From Flavobacterium cheongpyeongense (GTDB lineage Bacteria; Bacteroidota; Bacteroidia; Flavobacteriales; Flavobacteriaceae): 64,000 nt of DNA. Made by a program: the position numbers and the translations under genes. This document shows positions 52,775-62,051 of this stretch, piece by piece (positions within the stretch are counted from its first letter, which is position 1; each line of letters starts with the position of its first letter). Under the pieces are notes generated by a model, which saw nothing but the letters and a program-made list of their open reading frames with translations, ran no database searches and had not been told where the DNA came from. Where the stretch lies: contig NZ_QJHK01000001.1 of NCBI RefSeq assembly GCF_003202435.1, positions 1 through 64,000 on the forward strand, read 5' to 3'.

Positions 52775-53863
52775 TTAGGCTTTAAAATACTTTTCCAACA
52801 ATAACTGAGCGGCTGCAAAAGGTGATATTTCATTATTTTGTACCGCTTTTTGTGTTTTTTCTAAGAGTGATATAATTTCTGGCTGATTATAAAAATTTGA
52901 TTTCAACTCCTCATTAATAGTTTCCATCATCCAAAATTGATTCTGTCCTGTTCTTTTTTCCTGAAAATAGCCGGTTTCATTTGTCGTGTCAAAATAATCT
53001 GAAATGGTTTTCCAGATTTGAGAAACGCCCTCTTTTGTTACAGAACTGCAAGTTGTAACTATGGGCTGCCAGGCCGATTTTTTAGGAGGAAATAAATGTA
53101 AAGCTTTGCTGAATTCGATTTTTGCCAAAGCTGCTTTTTTAATATTGTCTCCATCTGCTTTGTTGATGACAATTGCATCTGCCATTTCCATAATGCCGCG
53201 TTTAATACCCTGAAGTTCATCTCCGGCACCAGATATCTTGAGTAATAAGAAAAAGTCAACCATGCTGTGTACAGCAGTTTCACTTTGACCAACGCCAACG
53301 GTTTCAATAATAATAGTATCAAAACCTGCTGCTTCACAAAGGATAATCGATTCACGTGTTTTTCTGGCTACACCGCCTAAGGTTTCGCCGGAAGCGCTTG
53401 GCCTGATAAAAGCATTTTCATCTTTTACCAATTCTTCCATACGGGTTTTATCTCCTAAAATACTACCGTGAGAAAGAGAACTGCTTGGATCAACAGCTAA
53501 AACAGCAACTTTTTTCCCAAGTGAAGTTAAGTACTTTCCAAAAGCTTCAATAAAAGTACTTTTTCCAACGCCCGGAACACCTGTTATACCTATTCTGATT
53601 GATTTATTAGCTCCAGGCAAACATTCTTTGATTATTTGGTTTGCTTTTTCAGTATGTTCCGGATTTGTGCTTTCGATTAAAGTAATTGCACGGCTTAAAG
53701 CAGTTCGGTTTCCGGAAAGAATACCTGAGATTAATTCTTCAGAAGATGGTAGTTGTCTGCGTTTGTTTTTAATTTGAATGATAGCCGGCGCATTGGTGAT
53801 TTCGGGAGATGAAATTCCAGCTTTTTCGTTTAAACTGCCGGTTTGTTTATTGAAATTTGACAA
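52775..53863 (-). CDS. meaB: Methylmalonyl-CoA mutase-associated GTPase MeaB
   Basis: G3E-type GTPase that loads and protects adenosylcobalamin in methylmalonyl-CoA mutase. P-loop GITGVPGVGKSTFIEAFG, switch region VDPSSSLSHGSILGDKTRM, IETVGVGQSETAV and the base-recognition motif VINKADGDN. At 362 residues with a C-terminal dimerisation arm it is complete. The start is a TTG with no early ATG in frame. It is unlinked to the mutase genes at 11585-15136, on which it should act. Confidence 0.94.
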   Translation of the reverse strand: MSNFNKQTGSLNEKAGISSPEITNAPAIIQIKNKRRQLPSSEELISGILSGNRTALSRAITLIESTNPEHTEKANQIIKECLPGANKSIRIGITGVPGVGKSTFIEAFGKYLTSLGKKVAVLAVDPSSSLSHGSILGDKTRMEELVKDENAFIRPSASGETLGGVARKTRESIILCEAAGFDTIIIETVGVGQSETAVHSMVDFFLLLKISGAGDELQGIKRGIMEMADAIVINKADGDNIKKAALAKIEFSKALHLFPPKKSAWQPIVTTCSSVTKEGVSQIWKTISDYFDTTNETGYFQEKRTGQNQFWMMETINEELKSNFYNQPEIISLLEKTQKAVQNNEISPFAAAQLLLEKYFKA

Positions 53864-54015
53864 AACACTTGTTTTAGAATTGTAAAAGTACTGAAAACAA
53901 AAACAGTTTCAAAAGCAGAAAAGTGCCATGGAAACTGTTTTTTGTTAAAACATGAATGAACCAATTATTAAGATTCAGATTTTAATTTGTGCCAATTCAT
54001 GAAATCTGTATTTGA

Positions 54016-54657
54016 TTAATATGCAGCTGTAAACCGAACCTGATGGTGTTTTGGTGTTTCTGTTTCGTCAGCAATAACAACGGCCAGATCTTCTACAGAC
54101 AAAATACTTCTTTGTTCGTCATTAAAAACCGGATTTTCAAGACCTAAACGATATTTTCCTGTTCTTCCTGTTTTTGTTCCCTGATGCATTTCAAAAGCCG
54201 GACTAAAAAAGGCCCAGTCCAGTTCTTTTTCTTCTTTAATGATATTCAGGTAATCTCTTGCGGCATTAGCCCCGTCATAAATTTCTTTTGGAAAATCAGG
54301 TGTGTCAACAGCTTGTAAACCAGGTGCTACAAACAAACTTCCGGCTCCTCCTATGGTAATAAAACGGCTAACACCTGATTTTTTAACTGCCTCCTGAATT
54401 GCCTTTAATCCTTTTATTGAATCTTCGTAAATGTTCGGATTCGTCCATCCCGGGTTAAAAGCATTAATAACAGTGTCATGTCCTTTTAAAATTTCTGCCA
54501 ATGCATCAACGTTAAAAACATCAGCAGCAATCCATTTTGCATTTGCAGTATCCTTAGGATTTCTGGCAATTGCAGTAATTTCGTGTTTTCTGTCAGCGAA
54601 TTCATTGACAAGGGCTGAGCCAACAAATCCTGTAGCTCCAATAATTGCGATTTTCAT
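54016..54657 (-). CDS. NAD(P)-binding atypical SDR (NmrA/YwnB-like)
   Basis: Rossmann protein with IAIIGATGFVGSALVNEFADR at the N-terminus, ARNPKDTANAKWIAADVF, then ITIGGAGSLFVAPG and DWAFFSPAFEMHQG. At 213 residues it is the small atypical SDR type without the YxxxK catalytic pair. It may be a redox sensor or reductase. An Rrf2 regulator gene lies 57 bases upstream on the same strand, the arrangement of ywnA-ywnB in Bacillus, suggesting control by it. Confidence 0.85.
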   Translation of the reverse strand: MKIAIIGATGFVGSALVNEFADRKHEITAIARNPKDTANAKWIAADVFNVDALAEILKGHDTVINAFNPGWTNPNIYEDSIKGLKAIQEAVKKSGVSRFITIGGAGSLFVAPGLQAVDTPDFPKEIYDGANAARDYLNIIKEEKELDWAFFSPAFEMHQGTKTGRTGKYRLGLENPVFNDEQRSILSVEDLAVVIADETETPKHHQVRFTAAY

Positions 54658-54714
54658 AGTATAATAAATTTATTTGGTAATAAAAAATGTTACAGTTTTA
54701 GATAAAAAAAAGTT

Positions 54715-55122
54715 TTAAAACTGATTAGAAAAATCTTCTAATGTGATATTCTTCAGTTCGACACTTACTTTTTTGTTTAGCTGGGTATATAAGCCCGATA
54801 AATTTTCATTGATTTTTTTCCCAACGGGGCAATCCGGATGGGGGTGATTTTTGGCATAACCTAAATTAATCGTGTCAAAAGTCATTTGAAATATTTCGTT
54901 TAGAGTTATATCTGACGCAGATTTGGACAATTTTGTTCCGCCGTTTTTACCTTCTTTGCTTTCTACAATATGATGTGCTTTTAAATTGGCAATCTCTTTT
55001 CGAACCAAAACCGGATTCAAATTAATGCTTCCCGCAATAAATTCTGAAGACAAAAAATCATTCGGAAATTTAGTGAGCAAAGTGAGAATATGAATGGATA
55101 TGGCAAATTTACCTGAAAGCAT
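54715..55122 (-). CDS. Rrf2-family transcriptional regulator
   Basis: Winged-helix regulator: LSGKFAISIHILTLLTKFP, then SSEFIAGSINLNPVLVRKEI as the DNA-reading helix and LKAHHIVESKEGKNGGTKLSK as the wing. It has a single cysteine (HPDCPVGKK), so it cannot bind an Fe-S cluster with three Cys as IscR or NsrR do; it resembles the YwnA branch. At 135 residues it is normal. Likely controls itself and the NAD(P)-binding gene downstream. Confidence 0.9.
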   Translation of the reverse strand: MLSGKFAISIHILTLLTKFPNDFLSSEFIAGSINLNPVLVRKEIANLKAHHIVESKEGKNGGTKLSKSASDITLNEIFQMTFDTINLGYAKNHPHPDCPVGKKINENLSGLYTQLNKKVSVELKNITLEDFSNQF

Positions 55123-55141
55123 ACTGTAATAAAATATATTA

Positions 55142-55149
55142 CAAATATA
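55142..55149 (-). promoter_or_regulatory. -7 promoter box of the Rrf2 gene
   Basis: The minus strand reads TATATTTG, a match to TAnnTTTG, 19 bases before the ATG. Confidence 0.5.
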
Positions 55150-55264
55150 AAATGTTTTAGGTTAGAAAATGATTCTTTTAACAAATAATTATTAGCACTC
55201 AATTAAAATTTGCTTGGAGTAGCTGTATTATACGGACAAGAATTGGTGTTAAATCCTTTTACTA

Positions 55265-55726
55265 TTAGGTTTTGGAGTGATTTCTGACTGAAGAAAAATA
55301 AACCCAGATCATAAAAAAGAGCTGTTGAGGGATTCTAAACCATAAATACGACAGGCCATTACCATCAAAACCTGCAGTTTTTAGATTAACATTATGATAT
55401 GCAGCATAAATGTTGGCTGGAAGAATTAAAATAAAAAACAACAGTAGCAATTTGCCTGTCAATAATCGGGTTCGTGATATTAAAATACCAACAGCGGCAG
55501 CCACTTCAATAATTCCTGTCAGATATATAATTTCTTTGTCAAAGGGCAAAAAAGAAATCATCATTGCCATTCCTTTAGAAAATAAAAAATGACCTACTCC
55601 GGTAAATAACAACAGTGCAGCCATGGCTGTCCTGGCGGCTCTTGCGCTTTCAATTTTTTTATTTGATAGCCAGAAAATAAATAAGGCTACTGTAAAAACG
55701 CCTAACAATACGATTGTGGTTTCCAT
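55265..55726 (-). CDS. DoxX-like membrane protein
   Basis: Four predicted transmembrane helices (about residues 4-20, 34-52, 66-84, 91-110). LLLFTGVGHFLFSKGM and FLPFDKEIIYLTGIIEVAAAVGILI match the DoxX/DUF4267-type family, whose members have been linked to redox balance. At 153 residues it is normal. Its gene lies between the Rrf2 gene and a Crp-type regulator gene on the same strand. Substrate unknown. Confidence 0.83.
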   Translation of the reverse strand: METTIVLLGVFTVALFIFWLSNKKIESARAARTAMAALLLFTGVGHFLFSKGMAMMISFLPFDKEIIYLTGIIEVAAAVGILISRTRLLTGKLLLLFFILILPANIYAAYHNVNLKTAGFDGNGLSYLWFRIPQQLFFMIWVYFSSVRNHSKT

Positions 55727-55784
55727 AACTTTTGTTTTTTATACAAAGTTGCACCGGAAATACACTTCAGACAATGAACCAGAG

Positions 55785-56351
55785 TTAATAAATTCGTTTC
55801 CTGATCCTGCTTAATGCCTGGGGTGTAATGCCAATATAAGAAGCGAGATATTTTTGCGGGATCTTTTGTATTAATTGAGGTTGGTCAGTAAAAAGATTGA
55901 GGTAGCGTTTTTCTGCAGAATCAGTAAGCAGCGAAAGTTCCCTTTTTGATTTTTGAAGATATAATCCTTCACTTGCAAAGCGGCCAATAGTGTTTCCAAT
56001 TTTGGTTTCAGCATAAATATCCTGTAAATCGCTGTAAGATATGCGCCAGAGAATTAAGTCTGAAAGAGCTTCAATAGTATAAACGGAAGGCTTTTGTGTA
56101 ATAAATGAATCGTAGCCACTTGTAAATTCGTTATCAAAGGCAAATGCAAAAGTATGGTCGTAATTTTCACCAGGAATATAATATCGCACCAAACCCTTTG
56201 CAACAAATGAAAGATAATTTTCCACATGTCCTTTTTTGAGTAATAATGTTTTCTTTGGTACTTTCTCACAAATCAGTTTGGATGAAAAAACAGCCCATTC
56301 TTCATCAGTGAGTTTTGCCATTTGTTCCAGATTGTTTCTTATTTCCTGCAT
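55785..56351 (-). CDS. Crp/Fnr-family transcriptional regulator
   Basis: N-terminal cyclic-nucleotide-binding-like domain (about residues 20-110, with LLLKKGHVENYLSFVAKGLVR) and a C-terminal helix-turn-helix (QKYLASYIGITPQALSRIRKRI). The Fnr cysteines and the cAMP-pocket RS motif are not seen, so the effector is unknown. At 188 residues it matches the short Bacteroidota type. It is divergent from the AEC transporter gene, which is a possible target. Confidence 0.9.
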   Translation of the reverse strand: MQEIRNNLEQMAKLTDEEWAVFSSKLICEKVPKKTLLLKKGHVENYLSFVAKGLVRYYIPGENYDHTFAFAFDNEFTSGYDSFITQKPSVYTIEALSDLILWRISYSDLQDIYAETKIGNTIGRFASEGLYLQKSKRELSLLTDSAEKRYLNLFTDQPQLIQKIPQKYLASYIGITPQALSRIRKRIY

Positions 56352-56380
56352 TGCTTTTTTGAATATGTGATTAAAAATAA

Positions 56381-56388
56381 CAAAATTA
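56381..56388 (-). promoter_or_regulatory. -7 promoter box of the Crp-type gene
   Basis: The minus strand reads TAATTTTG, a match to TAnnTTTG, 29 bases before the ATG. Confidence 0.5.
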
Positions 56389-56433
56389 TCAAATACGATA
56401 AGTATTTGTTTTAGACAACACCTGATAAATGCC

Positions 56434-56441
56434 TACTTTTG
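56434..56441 (+). promoter_or_regulatory. -7 promoter box of the AEC gene
   Basis: TACTTTTG matches TAnnTTTG, 15 bases before the ATG. Confidence 0.55.
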
Positions 56442-56456
56442 TAACTAACTGCCATT

Positions 56457-57368
56457 ATGAACAACTTTATTATAATATTCTTCTTTTTGTTTTTAGGACT
56501 GTTTTTGCAAAACGTAAAAAGCTTTCCGTCTAATGTTCATAAGATCCTGAATAAAATCGTTATTTATCTATGTCTTCCGGCAATCACTTTATGCCATATT
56601 CCGAAAATAAAATGGAGTAATGAACTGCTTTTTCCGATAGGAGCAGGCTGGATTACTTTTCTTCTGGCATTTGTATTTTTTCATATTTTAGGAAAAAGAT
56701 TAGGGTGGTCCAATAAATTGACAGGCTGTTTGATTTTAACAGCCGGACTGAGCAATTCCTCATTTCTCGGTTATCCTATAATTGAAGCACTATTTGGGAA
56801 AAAAGGTTTAGAAACGGCAATTTTGGTTGATCAGCCCGGAACGTTTGTTGTCGTTTCAACTTTAGGTGTTTTTGTTGCCGCATTTTATTCTAAAGGCAGT
56901 CCGAATGTTTTTGGTATTATACAGAAAATAATAGCATTTCCGCCTTTTATAATGTTTGTTTTAGCTTGCTTAATGAATGTTTATAATTATCAACTGGATT
57001 CGAATATTGAATTTGTTTTATTGAAAACAGGAAGTTTGGTAACGCCACTGGCCTTGTTATCTGTAGGATTACAGCTCAGTTTTGACAAGAAAAGCAGACA
57101 TTGGAAATTTTTAAGGCTTGGACTTTTTTTTAAGCTTATTTTGGTTCCGTTTGTAATTTTAGTTTTATATGTTTTTATTTTTAAACAGCATTCAGAATCT
57201 ATAAAAATTACAATAATGGAAACGGCTATGGCACCAATGATTACGGGTGCTATTTTAGCTTCATCTTATGGACTAAAGCCCAAATTAAGCAGTATGATGG
57301 TTGGTTTCGGAATTCCGATTTCATTTCTGACGCTGGCAATCTGGTACTTTGTTGTACAATTCATCTGA
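56457..57368 (+). CDS. AEC-family (auxin efflux carrier-like) transporter
   Basis: Ten predicted transmembrane helices. NKIVIYLCLPAITLCHIP near the N-terminus and GLSNSSFLGYPIIEALFG are the family's discontinuous-helix motifs; METAMAPMITGAILASSYG is the second-half counterpart. At 303 residues it is normal. Bacterial members carry malate, malonate or other carboxylates. It is divergent from the Crp-type regulator gene. Confidence 0.88.
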   Translation: MNNFIIIFFFLFLGLFLQNVKSFPSNVHKILNKIVIYLCLPAITLCHIPKIKWSNELLFPIGAGWITFLLAFVFFHILGKRLGWSNKLTGCLILTAGLSNSSFLGYPIIEALFGKKGLETAILVDQPGTFVVVSTLGVFVAAFYSKGSPNVFGIIQKIIAFPPFIMFVLACLMNVYNYQLDSNIEFVLLKTGSLVTPLALLSVGLQLSFDKKSRHWKFLRLGLFFKLILVPFVILVLYVFIFKQHSESIKITIMETAMAPMITGAILASSYGLKPKLSSMMVGFGIPISFLTLAIWYFVVQFI

Positions 57369-57479
57369 TTTTAAATACTAATTATATAGATCAGATAGAA
57401 TTTTAACTTTTTTTAAGACTCCGGATGTTTTCTCAATGTGTTTTTTAGTTAAATTTATAGGAACTAAAAAAATAAAATT

Positions 57480-58118
57480 ATGTCAACATTACGATTAGGC
57501 GATATAGCTCCGGATTTTTCTGCAGAAACGACTCAGGGATCCATTCATTTTCACGAATGGTTGGGTGACTCTTGGGGTGTTTTATTCTCGCATCCTTCAG
57601 ATTTTACTCCTGTATGTACCACTGAACTGGGAACAGTAGCCAATTATCTTCCTGAATTTACAAAAAGAAATACGAAGGTAATTGCTCTTAGCGTTGATGG
57701 ACTTGAATCCCATTTAGAATGGATTAAAGATATCAACGAGACACAGAATACAATAGTAAATTTTCCAATTATAGCAGATGAGGATAAAAAAGTAGCGAAT
57801 TTGTACGATATGCTGCATCCAAATGCCAGCGATAAATTTACAGTACGTTCGGTATTTGTTATTGGTGCAGATAAAAAAATAAAATTAACATTAACATACC
57901 CAGCGTCAACAGGAAGAAATTTTGACGAATTACTTCGTGTTATTGATAGTTTGCAATTAACAGCAAATTATAGCGTGGCAACTCCTGCAAACTGGAAAGA
58001 TGGAGGAGATGTGGTGATTTCACCTGCTGTTCCTGACAGTGATATTCCGGCCAAATTCCCAAAAGGGCATACATCAATAAAACCATATCTGCGTATGACA
58101 CCGCAGCCGAATAAATAA
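57480..58118 (+). CDS. 1-Cys peroxiredoxin (Prx6 type)
   Basis: Reduces hydrogen peroxide and organic hydroperoxides. Peroxidatic Cys46 is in HPSDFTPVCTTELG; it is the only cysteine of the protein, so resolving must come from another thiol. LSVDGLESHLEWIKDI and RSVFVIGADKKIKLTLTYPASTGRNFDELLRVIDSL (the long C-terminal part) are Prx6 hallmarks. At 212 residues it is normal. A strong hairpin terminator follows. Confidence 0.94.
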   Translation: MSTLRLGDIAPDFSAETTQGSIHFHEWLGDSWGVLFSHPSDFTPVCTTELGTVANYLPEFTKRNTKVIALSVDGLESHLEWIKDINETQNTIVNFPIIADEDKKVANLYDMLHPNASDKFTVRSVFVIGADKKIKLTLTYPASTGRNFDELLRVIDSLQLTANYSVATPANWKDGGDVVISPAVPDSDIPAKFPKGHTSIKPYLRMTPQPNK

Positions 58119-58141
58119 TTTGTAGCTCTGAGTTTCTGAAG

Positions 58142-58184
58142 GCTAAGTTTCTAAGGTTTTTAATTTTTAGAAACTTAGCTTTTT
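58142..58184 (+). terminator. Terminator of the peroxiredoxin gene
   Basis: GCTAAGTTTCTAA and TTAGAAACTTAGC form a perfect 13-bp stem, followed by TTTTT. Confidence 0.85.
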
Positions 58185-58226
58185 CTTTTTATTGCCTAGA
58201 TTATTAGTATTTTATGATTCTTTTTT

Positions 58227-60464
58227 TTAGGCTTTCTTCATCAGTTCCGCCATTCTTTTTTTATCACCTACCACCCAGATAATATCATTTTTTTCTAATA
58301 TGATATTCGATTCCGGATTTAAAACCCGATTGCCATTTCTTTCAATTCCCACAACCATTCCGTTGGTTTTGGTCCTAAATTGTCCAATGCTTTTTTGTAC
58401 AAATTCGTCATTAAAAACTTCTAATTGTCTCAATACGATTTGGGACTCTTCGACTGCTTTCGCAACTTCAGTTTCATTCTGATTCAGGTATCGCGTAAAC
58501 TCCGTAACCTGGGCATCAGTACCAATTACGCAGATTTCATCACCTGGAAATAAACGTTCGTTTTTTGTTGGAATCGGAATGGTGATTTCTCCACGCCTTA
58601 TATATGCGATATTGATTCCCATTTGCTCACGGATACGTAGTTCTTCTAATGTTTTTCCGGCTAAATTCGATTCTCTTCCAATATCGAAAAAAGACATGTG
58701 TCCATCCCAAGGCATCAAATTAGCATAACGTCTGTCAATTTTTTTGTTTTCACGATCGTTTAAATTCTTTAGAAAGTGATTTTCAATTTTATGATATTGT
58801 TCGTTCAGTTTTTTAGGGAATATCTGATATGCAATAATAGCAATGATCAGCGCAATAAAAGCAACTACAGGAGAGAAGAATATATTTAATAAAAAACCAA
58901 TAAAAAATAAACCTAGGCTCATTCTGATTAATATTAGCATTAACAATGCGCCACGATATTTACGTTCTTCCCATAACAATTCGACTTCTTCAACAGCGAC
59001 ACGCCGCAATGAAAGTGCCCATAAAAAAGGAGCAATTATAACTAACGTAATTAATACAGCCAATGTATTGCCAAATCTAGTATCAGCGACTAAAGGAGCC
59101 ACATATTTTGAAGACAATAAGATAATTGCGGCTATTATAATGGTATGTAGTACAATTTGAAGAATATAGGCATTTAGTACTTTTTGCCAGGTACTGACAG
59201 CTTTTATTGCTTGTGCATTTACACTGTAACGGTTGATGTTTTTAACCCATTTTTTTGGCAATTTACTTTCCAGAAAATCAGAAAAAGGAACCGCATATTT
59301 TACCATAAACGGTGTTGTAAAAGTCGTTACGGCCGAAACTGCTACAACAACCGGATATAAAAAGGAACTTGTTACATTGAGTGTCATTCCTAATGTGGCA
59401 ATGATAAACGAAAATTCGCCAATTTGTGACAAACTCATGCCGGTCTGAACAGATTGTTTGAGGGGCTGTCCGGCTATTAACGCACCAATAGTAGAACTTA
59501 CGGATTGTCCAATAATAGTTAAAAAGGTCAGGAGCGCTACTGGTAAGGCATATTCATAAAGTGTTGTTGGATCAATCAGCATTCCAACCGAGACAAAAAA
59601 GACGGCACCAAATAAATTTTTTATAGGTTTTATTAAATGCTCTATGTGTTCAGCCTGGGTAGTTTCTGCAATAATAGAACCCATTATGAAAGCGCCCAAG
59701 GCTGGAGAAAAACCAACATTGGCAGCAAAACTGACCATAGTCAGACAAAGGGCAAGTGATATGATCAAAAGCATTTCGTCTGTTAATAAATGTTTTGCTT
59801 TCTTGAGGAGTGTAGGTATAAAAAAGATTCCTCCTACGAACCATACGGTAAGGAAAAAACACAATTTTAAAACAGACATCAGTAATTCGCTGCCCGAAAA
59901 TTGCTGGCTCACTGCTATTGTGGATAATAATACCATCATTAAAATAGCGACAATATCCTGAACAATCAATGATCCGATCACGATTCCGGCAAATTTTTGG
60001 GCTTTTACGCCCAATTCGTCAAAAGTTTTCAGAATAATAGTAGTAGAAGATATTGATAAAATGACGCCCAGAAAAATACTGTCCATTTTGGACCATGACA
60101 TCCACTGACCGGCAAAATATCCAATGATGATCATGGTTGCTATTTGCGTGATAGCTGTTATTGAGGCTGTTCCGCCTACTTTCATCAGTTTTTTAAAACT
60201 AAATTCAAGACCAAGACTAAAGAGTAAAATAATCACACCAATTTCTGCCCAGACTTCAACGCTTTTGATGTCTGTTATAGATGGGAAAAAGTCAAAATGG
60301 TTTCCTGCTAAAAATCCTGCGATCAGGTATCCTAAAACCAAAGGCTGCTTCATTTTTTTAAATAGTAAAACAGCAACGCCTGCAGTCATCAGAATTAATC
60401 CAAGATCGCTTATTAAAGGTTCTAAATGGTGGGTTGTTTCGGCAGCGGCATTTAAGGCAATCAT
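58227..60464 (-). CDS. Kef-type cation:proton antiporter with TrkA_C domains
   Basis: CPA2-family monovalent cation/H+ antiporter. Twelve or more helices span about residues 15-385, with GYLIAGFLAGNHFDF and LSLSQIGEFSFIIATLG, and VGFSPALGAFIMGSIIAET as the ion site. Four more helices follow (about 440-550), then two regulatory TrkA_C-like regions (IGRESNLAGKTLEELRIRE and GMVVGIERNGNRVLNPE). At 745 residues it is long for the family. It probably handles K+ or Na+ and pH stress. Confidence 0.9.
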   Translation of the reverse strand: MIALNAAAETTHHLEPLISDLGLILMTAGVAVLLFKKMKQPLVLGYLIAGFLAGNHFDFFPSITDIKSVEVWAEIGVIILLFSLGLEFSFKKLMKVGGTASITAITQIATMIIIGYFAGQWMSWSKMDSIFLGVILSISSTTIILKTFDELGVKAQKFAGIVIGSLIVQDIVAILMMVLLSTIAVSQQFSGSELLMSVLKLCFFLTVWFVGGIFFIPTLLKKAKHLLTDEMLLIISLALCLTMVSFAANVGFSPALGAFIMGSIIAETTQAEHIEHLIKPIKNLFGAVFFVSVGMLIDPTTLYEYALPVALLTFLTIIGQSVSSTIGALIAGQPLKQSVQTGMSLSQIGEFSFIIATLGMTLNVTSSFLYPVVVAVSAVTTFTTPFMVKYAVPFSDFLESKLPKKWVKNINRYSVNAQAIKAVSTWQKVLNAYILQIVLHTIIIAAIILLSSKYVAPLVADTRFGNTLAVLITLVIIAPFLWALSLRRVAVEEVELLWEERKYRGALLMLILIRMSLGLFFIGFLLNIFFSPVVAFIALIIAIIAYQIFPKKLNEQYHKIENHFLKNLNDRENKKIDRRYANLMPWDGHMSFFDIGRESNLAGKTLEELRIREQMGINIAYIRRGEITIPIPTKNERLFPGDEICVIGTDAQVTEFTRYLNQNETEVAKAVEESQIVLRQLEVFNDEFVQKSIGQFRTKTNGMVVGIERNGNRVLNPESNIILEKNDIIWVVGDKKRMAELMKKA

Positions 60465-60570
60465 AAAAAGTTTAAATTTAATGGGATAATCCAGCTTTTT
60501 TTAAATACAAAAACTTGATTTATAATAAGTCAATTTTGTGTCAACTTATTTCAGGACGATATTATCCAAT

Positions 60571-60602
60571 AAAAAAGCTATCCTGATAAAGATAGCTTTT
60601 TT
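60571..60602 (-). terminator. Terminator of purB
   Basis: AAAAAAGCTATC and GATAGCTTTTTT form a perfect 12-bp stem, 24 bases past the purB stop on the minus strand. Confidence 0.8.
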
Positions 60603-60625
60603 TGACAAAATATTTCAGATATTCT

Positions 60626-61972
60626 TTAAATTCCTGTGTAATTTGCAGGGGTTATCTGCATCAATTCTCCTCTGACAGCATCAGAAACTTCTAAAGTGGC
60701 AATAAAATTATGAATTGCATTTTTATCAATTGCTTCATTAGTTCTGGTCAATCCTTTCAAAGCTTCGTATGGATTTGGATATGCTTCACGACGCAAAATA
60801 GTCTGAATAGCTTCTGCCACTACAGCCCAGTTTTTCTCTAAGTCTTCGGCAAATTTACTTTCGTTTAAAAGTAATTTGTTCAAACCTTTCAAAGTAGCTT
60901 CAAAAGCAATAATGGTGTGCCCGACAGGAACTCCAATATTTCTTAAAACCGTGCTGTCAGTTAAATCACGCTGTAATCTTGAGATTGGCAGTTTAGCTGC
61001 TAAATGCTCAAAAATCGCATTGGCAATTCCTAAATTTCCTTCTGAGTTTTCAAAATCAATTGGGTTTACTTTATGAGGCATTGCCGAAGATCCAATTTCG
61101 CCTGCTTTGATCTTTTGCTTGAAATAATCCATCGAAACATACGTCCAGATATCACGGTCTAAATTGATAATGATATTATTGATTCGCTTTAAAGCGTCAA
61201 AAAAAGCAGCAAAATGATCGTAGTGCTCGATTTGAGTTGTTGGAAATGAATGCTGCAAGCCTAATCCGGTTTCAACAAATTTAGTTCCAAACTGTTTCCA
61301 GTCAATTTGTGGATACGCTACATGATGCGCATTGAAATTTCCTGTTGCACCACCAAATTTACCTGCAAACGGAATGTTGAACAACAAACGCATCTGCTCT
61401 TCAAGACGTTCTACAAAAACCAGGATTTCTTTTCCTAAACGGGTAGGAGAGGCCGGCTGTCCGTGTGTGCGGGCCAGCATCGGAATATCCTTCCATTCAA
61501 CACTTAATTCTTTCAATTTAGAAATCAAAGAAATTAAAGAAGGCATGTAAACCTTTTCAAAAGCTTCTTTTGTAGAAAGCGGAATAGCAGTATTGTTAAT
61601 ATCCTGAGAGGTTAACCCGAAATGAATGAACTCTTTGTATTGTGACAAACCTAATTTTTCAAAAGCATCTTTAATGAAGTATTCTACCGCTTTTACATCG
61701 TGGTTGGTTACTTTTTCTGTTTCTTTAATCCAAAGCGCATCTTCAGTAGAGAAATTCTTGTAGATATTACGAAGGCTTTCAAACAGTTCTGAATTTACGC
61801 CTTTTAATTGTGGTAAAGGAATTTCGCACAAAGCTATAAAGTACTCAACTTCAACTAATACACGATATTTTATTAAAGCTTCTTCAGAGAAGTAAGGCGC
61901 TAAATTTTGGGTTTTACTTCTATATCTTCCGTCAATTGGGGATATAGCATTCAATTCGTTTAGAGTAGTCAT
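60626..61972 (-). CDS. purB: Adenylosuccinate lyase
   Basis: Cleaves SAICAR and adenylosuccinate in purine synthesis. AISPIDGRYRSKTQNLAPYFSE at the start, FIHFGLTSQDINNTAIPLS, ARTHGQPASPTRLGKE (catalytic His) and the signature GSSAMPHKVNPIDFENSEGN with the catalytic Ser. At 448 residues it has the E. coli PurB size. It stands alone with a -7 box and a terminator. Confidence 0.97.
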   Translation of the reverse strand: MTTLNELNAISPIDGRYRSKTQNLAPYFSEEALIKYRVLVEVEYFIALCEIPLPQLKGVNSELFESLRNIYKNFSTEDALWIKETEKVTNHDVKAVEYFIKDAFEKLGLSQYKEFIHFGLTSQDINNTAIPLSTKEAFEKVYMPSLISLISKLKELSVEWKDIPMLARTHGQPASPTRLGKEILVFVERLEEQMRLLFNIPFAGKFGGATGNFNAHHVAYPQIDWKQFGTKFVETGLGLQHSFPTTQIEHYDHFAAFFDALKRINNIIINLDRDIWTYVSMDYFKQKIKAGEIGSSAMPHKVNPIDFENSEGNLGIANAIFEHLAAKLPISRLQRDLTDSTVLRNIGVPVGHTIIAFEATLKGLNKLLLNESKFAEDLEKNWAVVAEAIQTILRREAYPNPYEALKGLTRTNEAIDKNAIHNFIATLEVSDAVRGELMQITPANYTGI

Positions 61973-61997
61973 CGTTATGTTGTTTTTTCGAAAGGTG

Positions 61998-62005
61998 CAA
62001 ATATA
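61998..62005 (-). promoter_or_regulatory. -7 promoter box of purB
   Basis: The minus strand reads TATATTTG, a match to TAnnTTTG, 25 bases before the ATG. Confidence 0.55.
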
Positions 62006-62051
62006 CGGTATTGTTAAAACTTCTGAAAATTACTGAAGCTATATTATGGGT

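Noticed and set aside
52775..53863. meaB as part of a B12 riboswitch-controlled unit
   Set aside because: No cobalamin riboswitch features (B12 box GCCACTG or long multi-stem leader) are visible upstream of meaB or the mutase genes.
59644..59961. 105-codon plus-strand frames inside the Kef antiporter gene
   Set aside because: Several such frames occur only because the antiporter gene is long; none has a promoter or recognisable domain.
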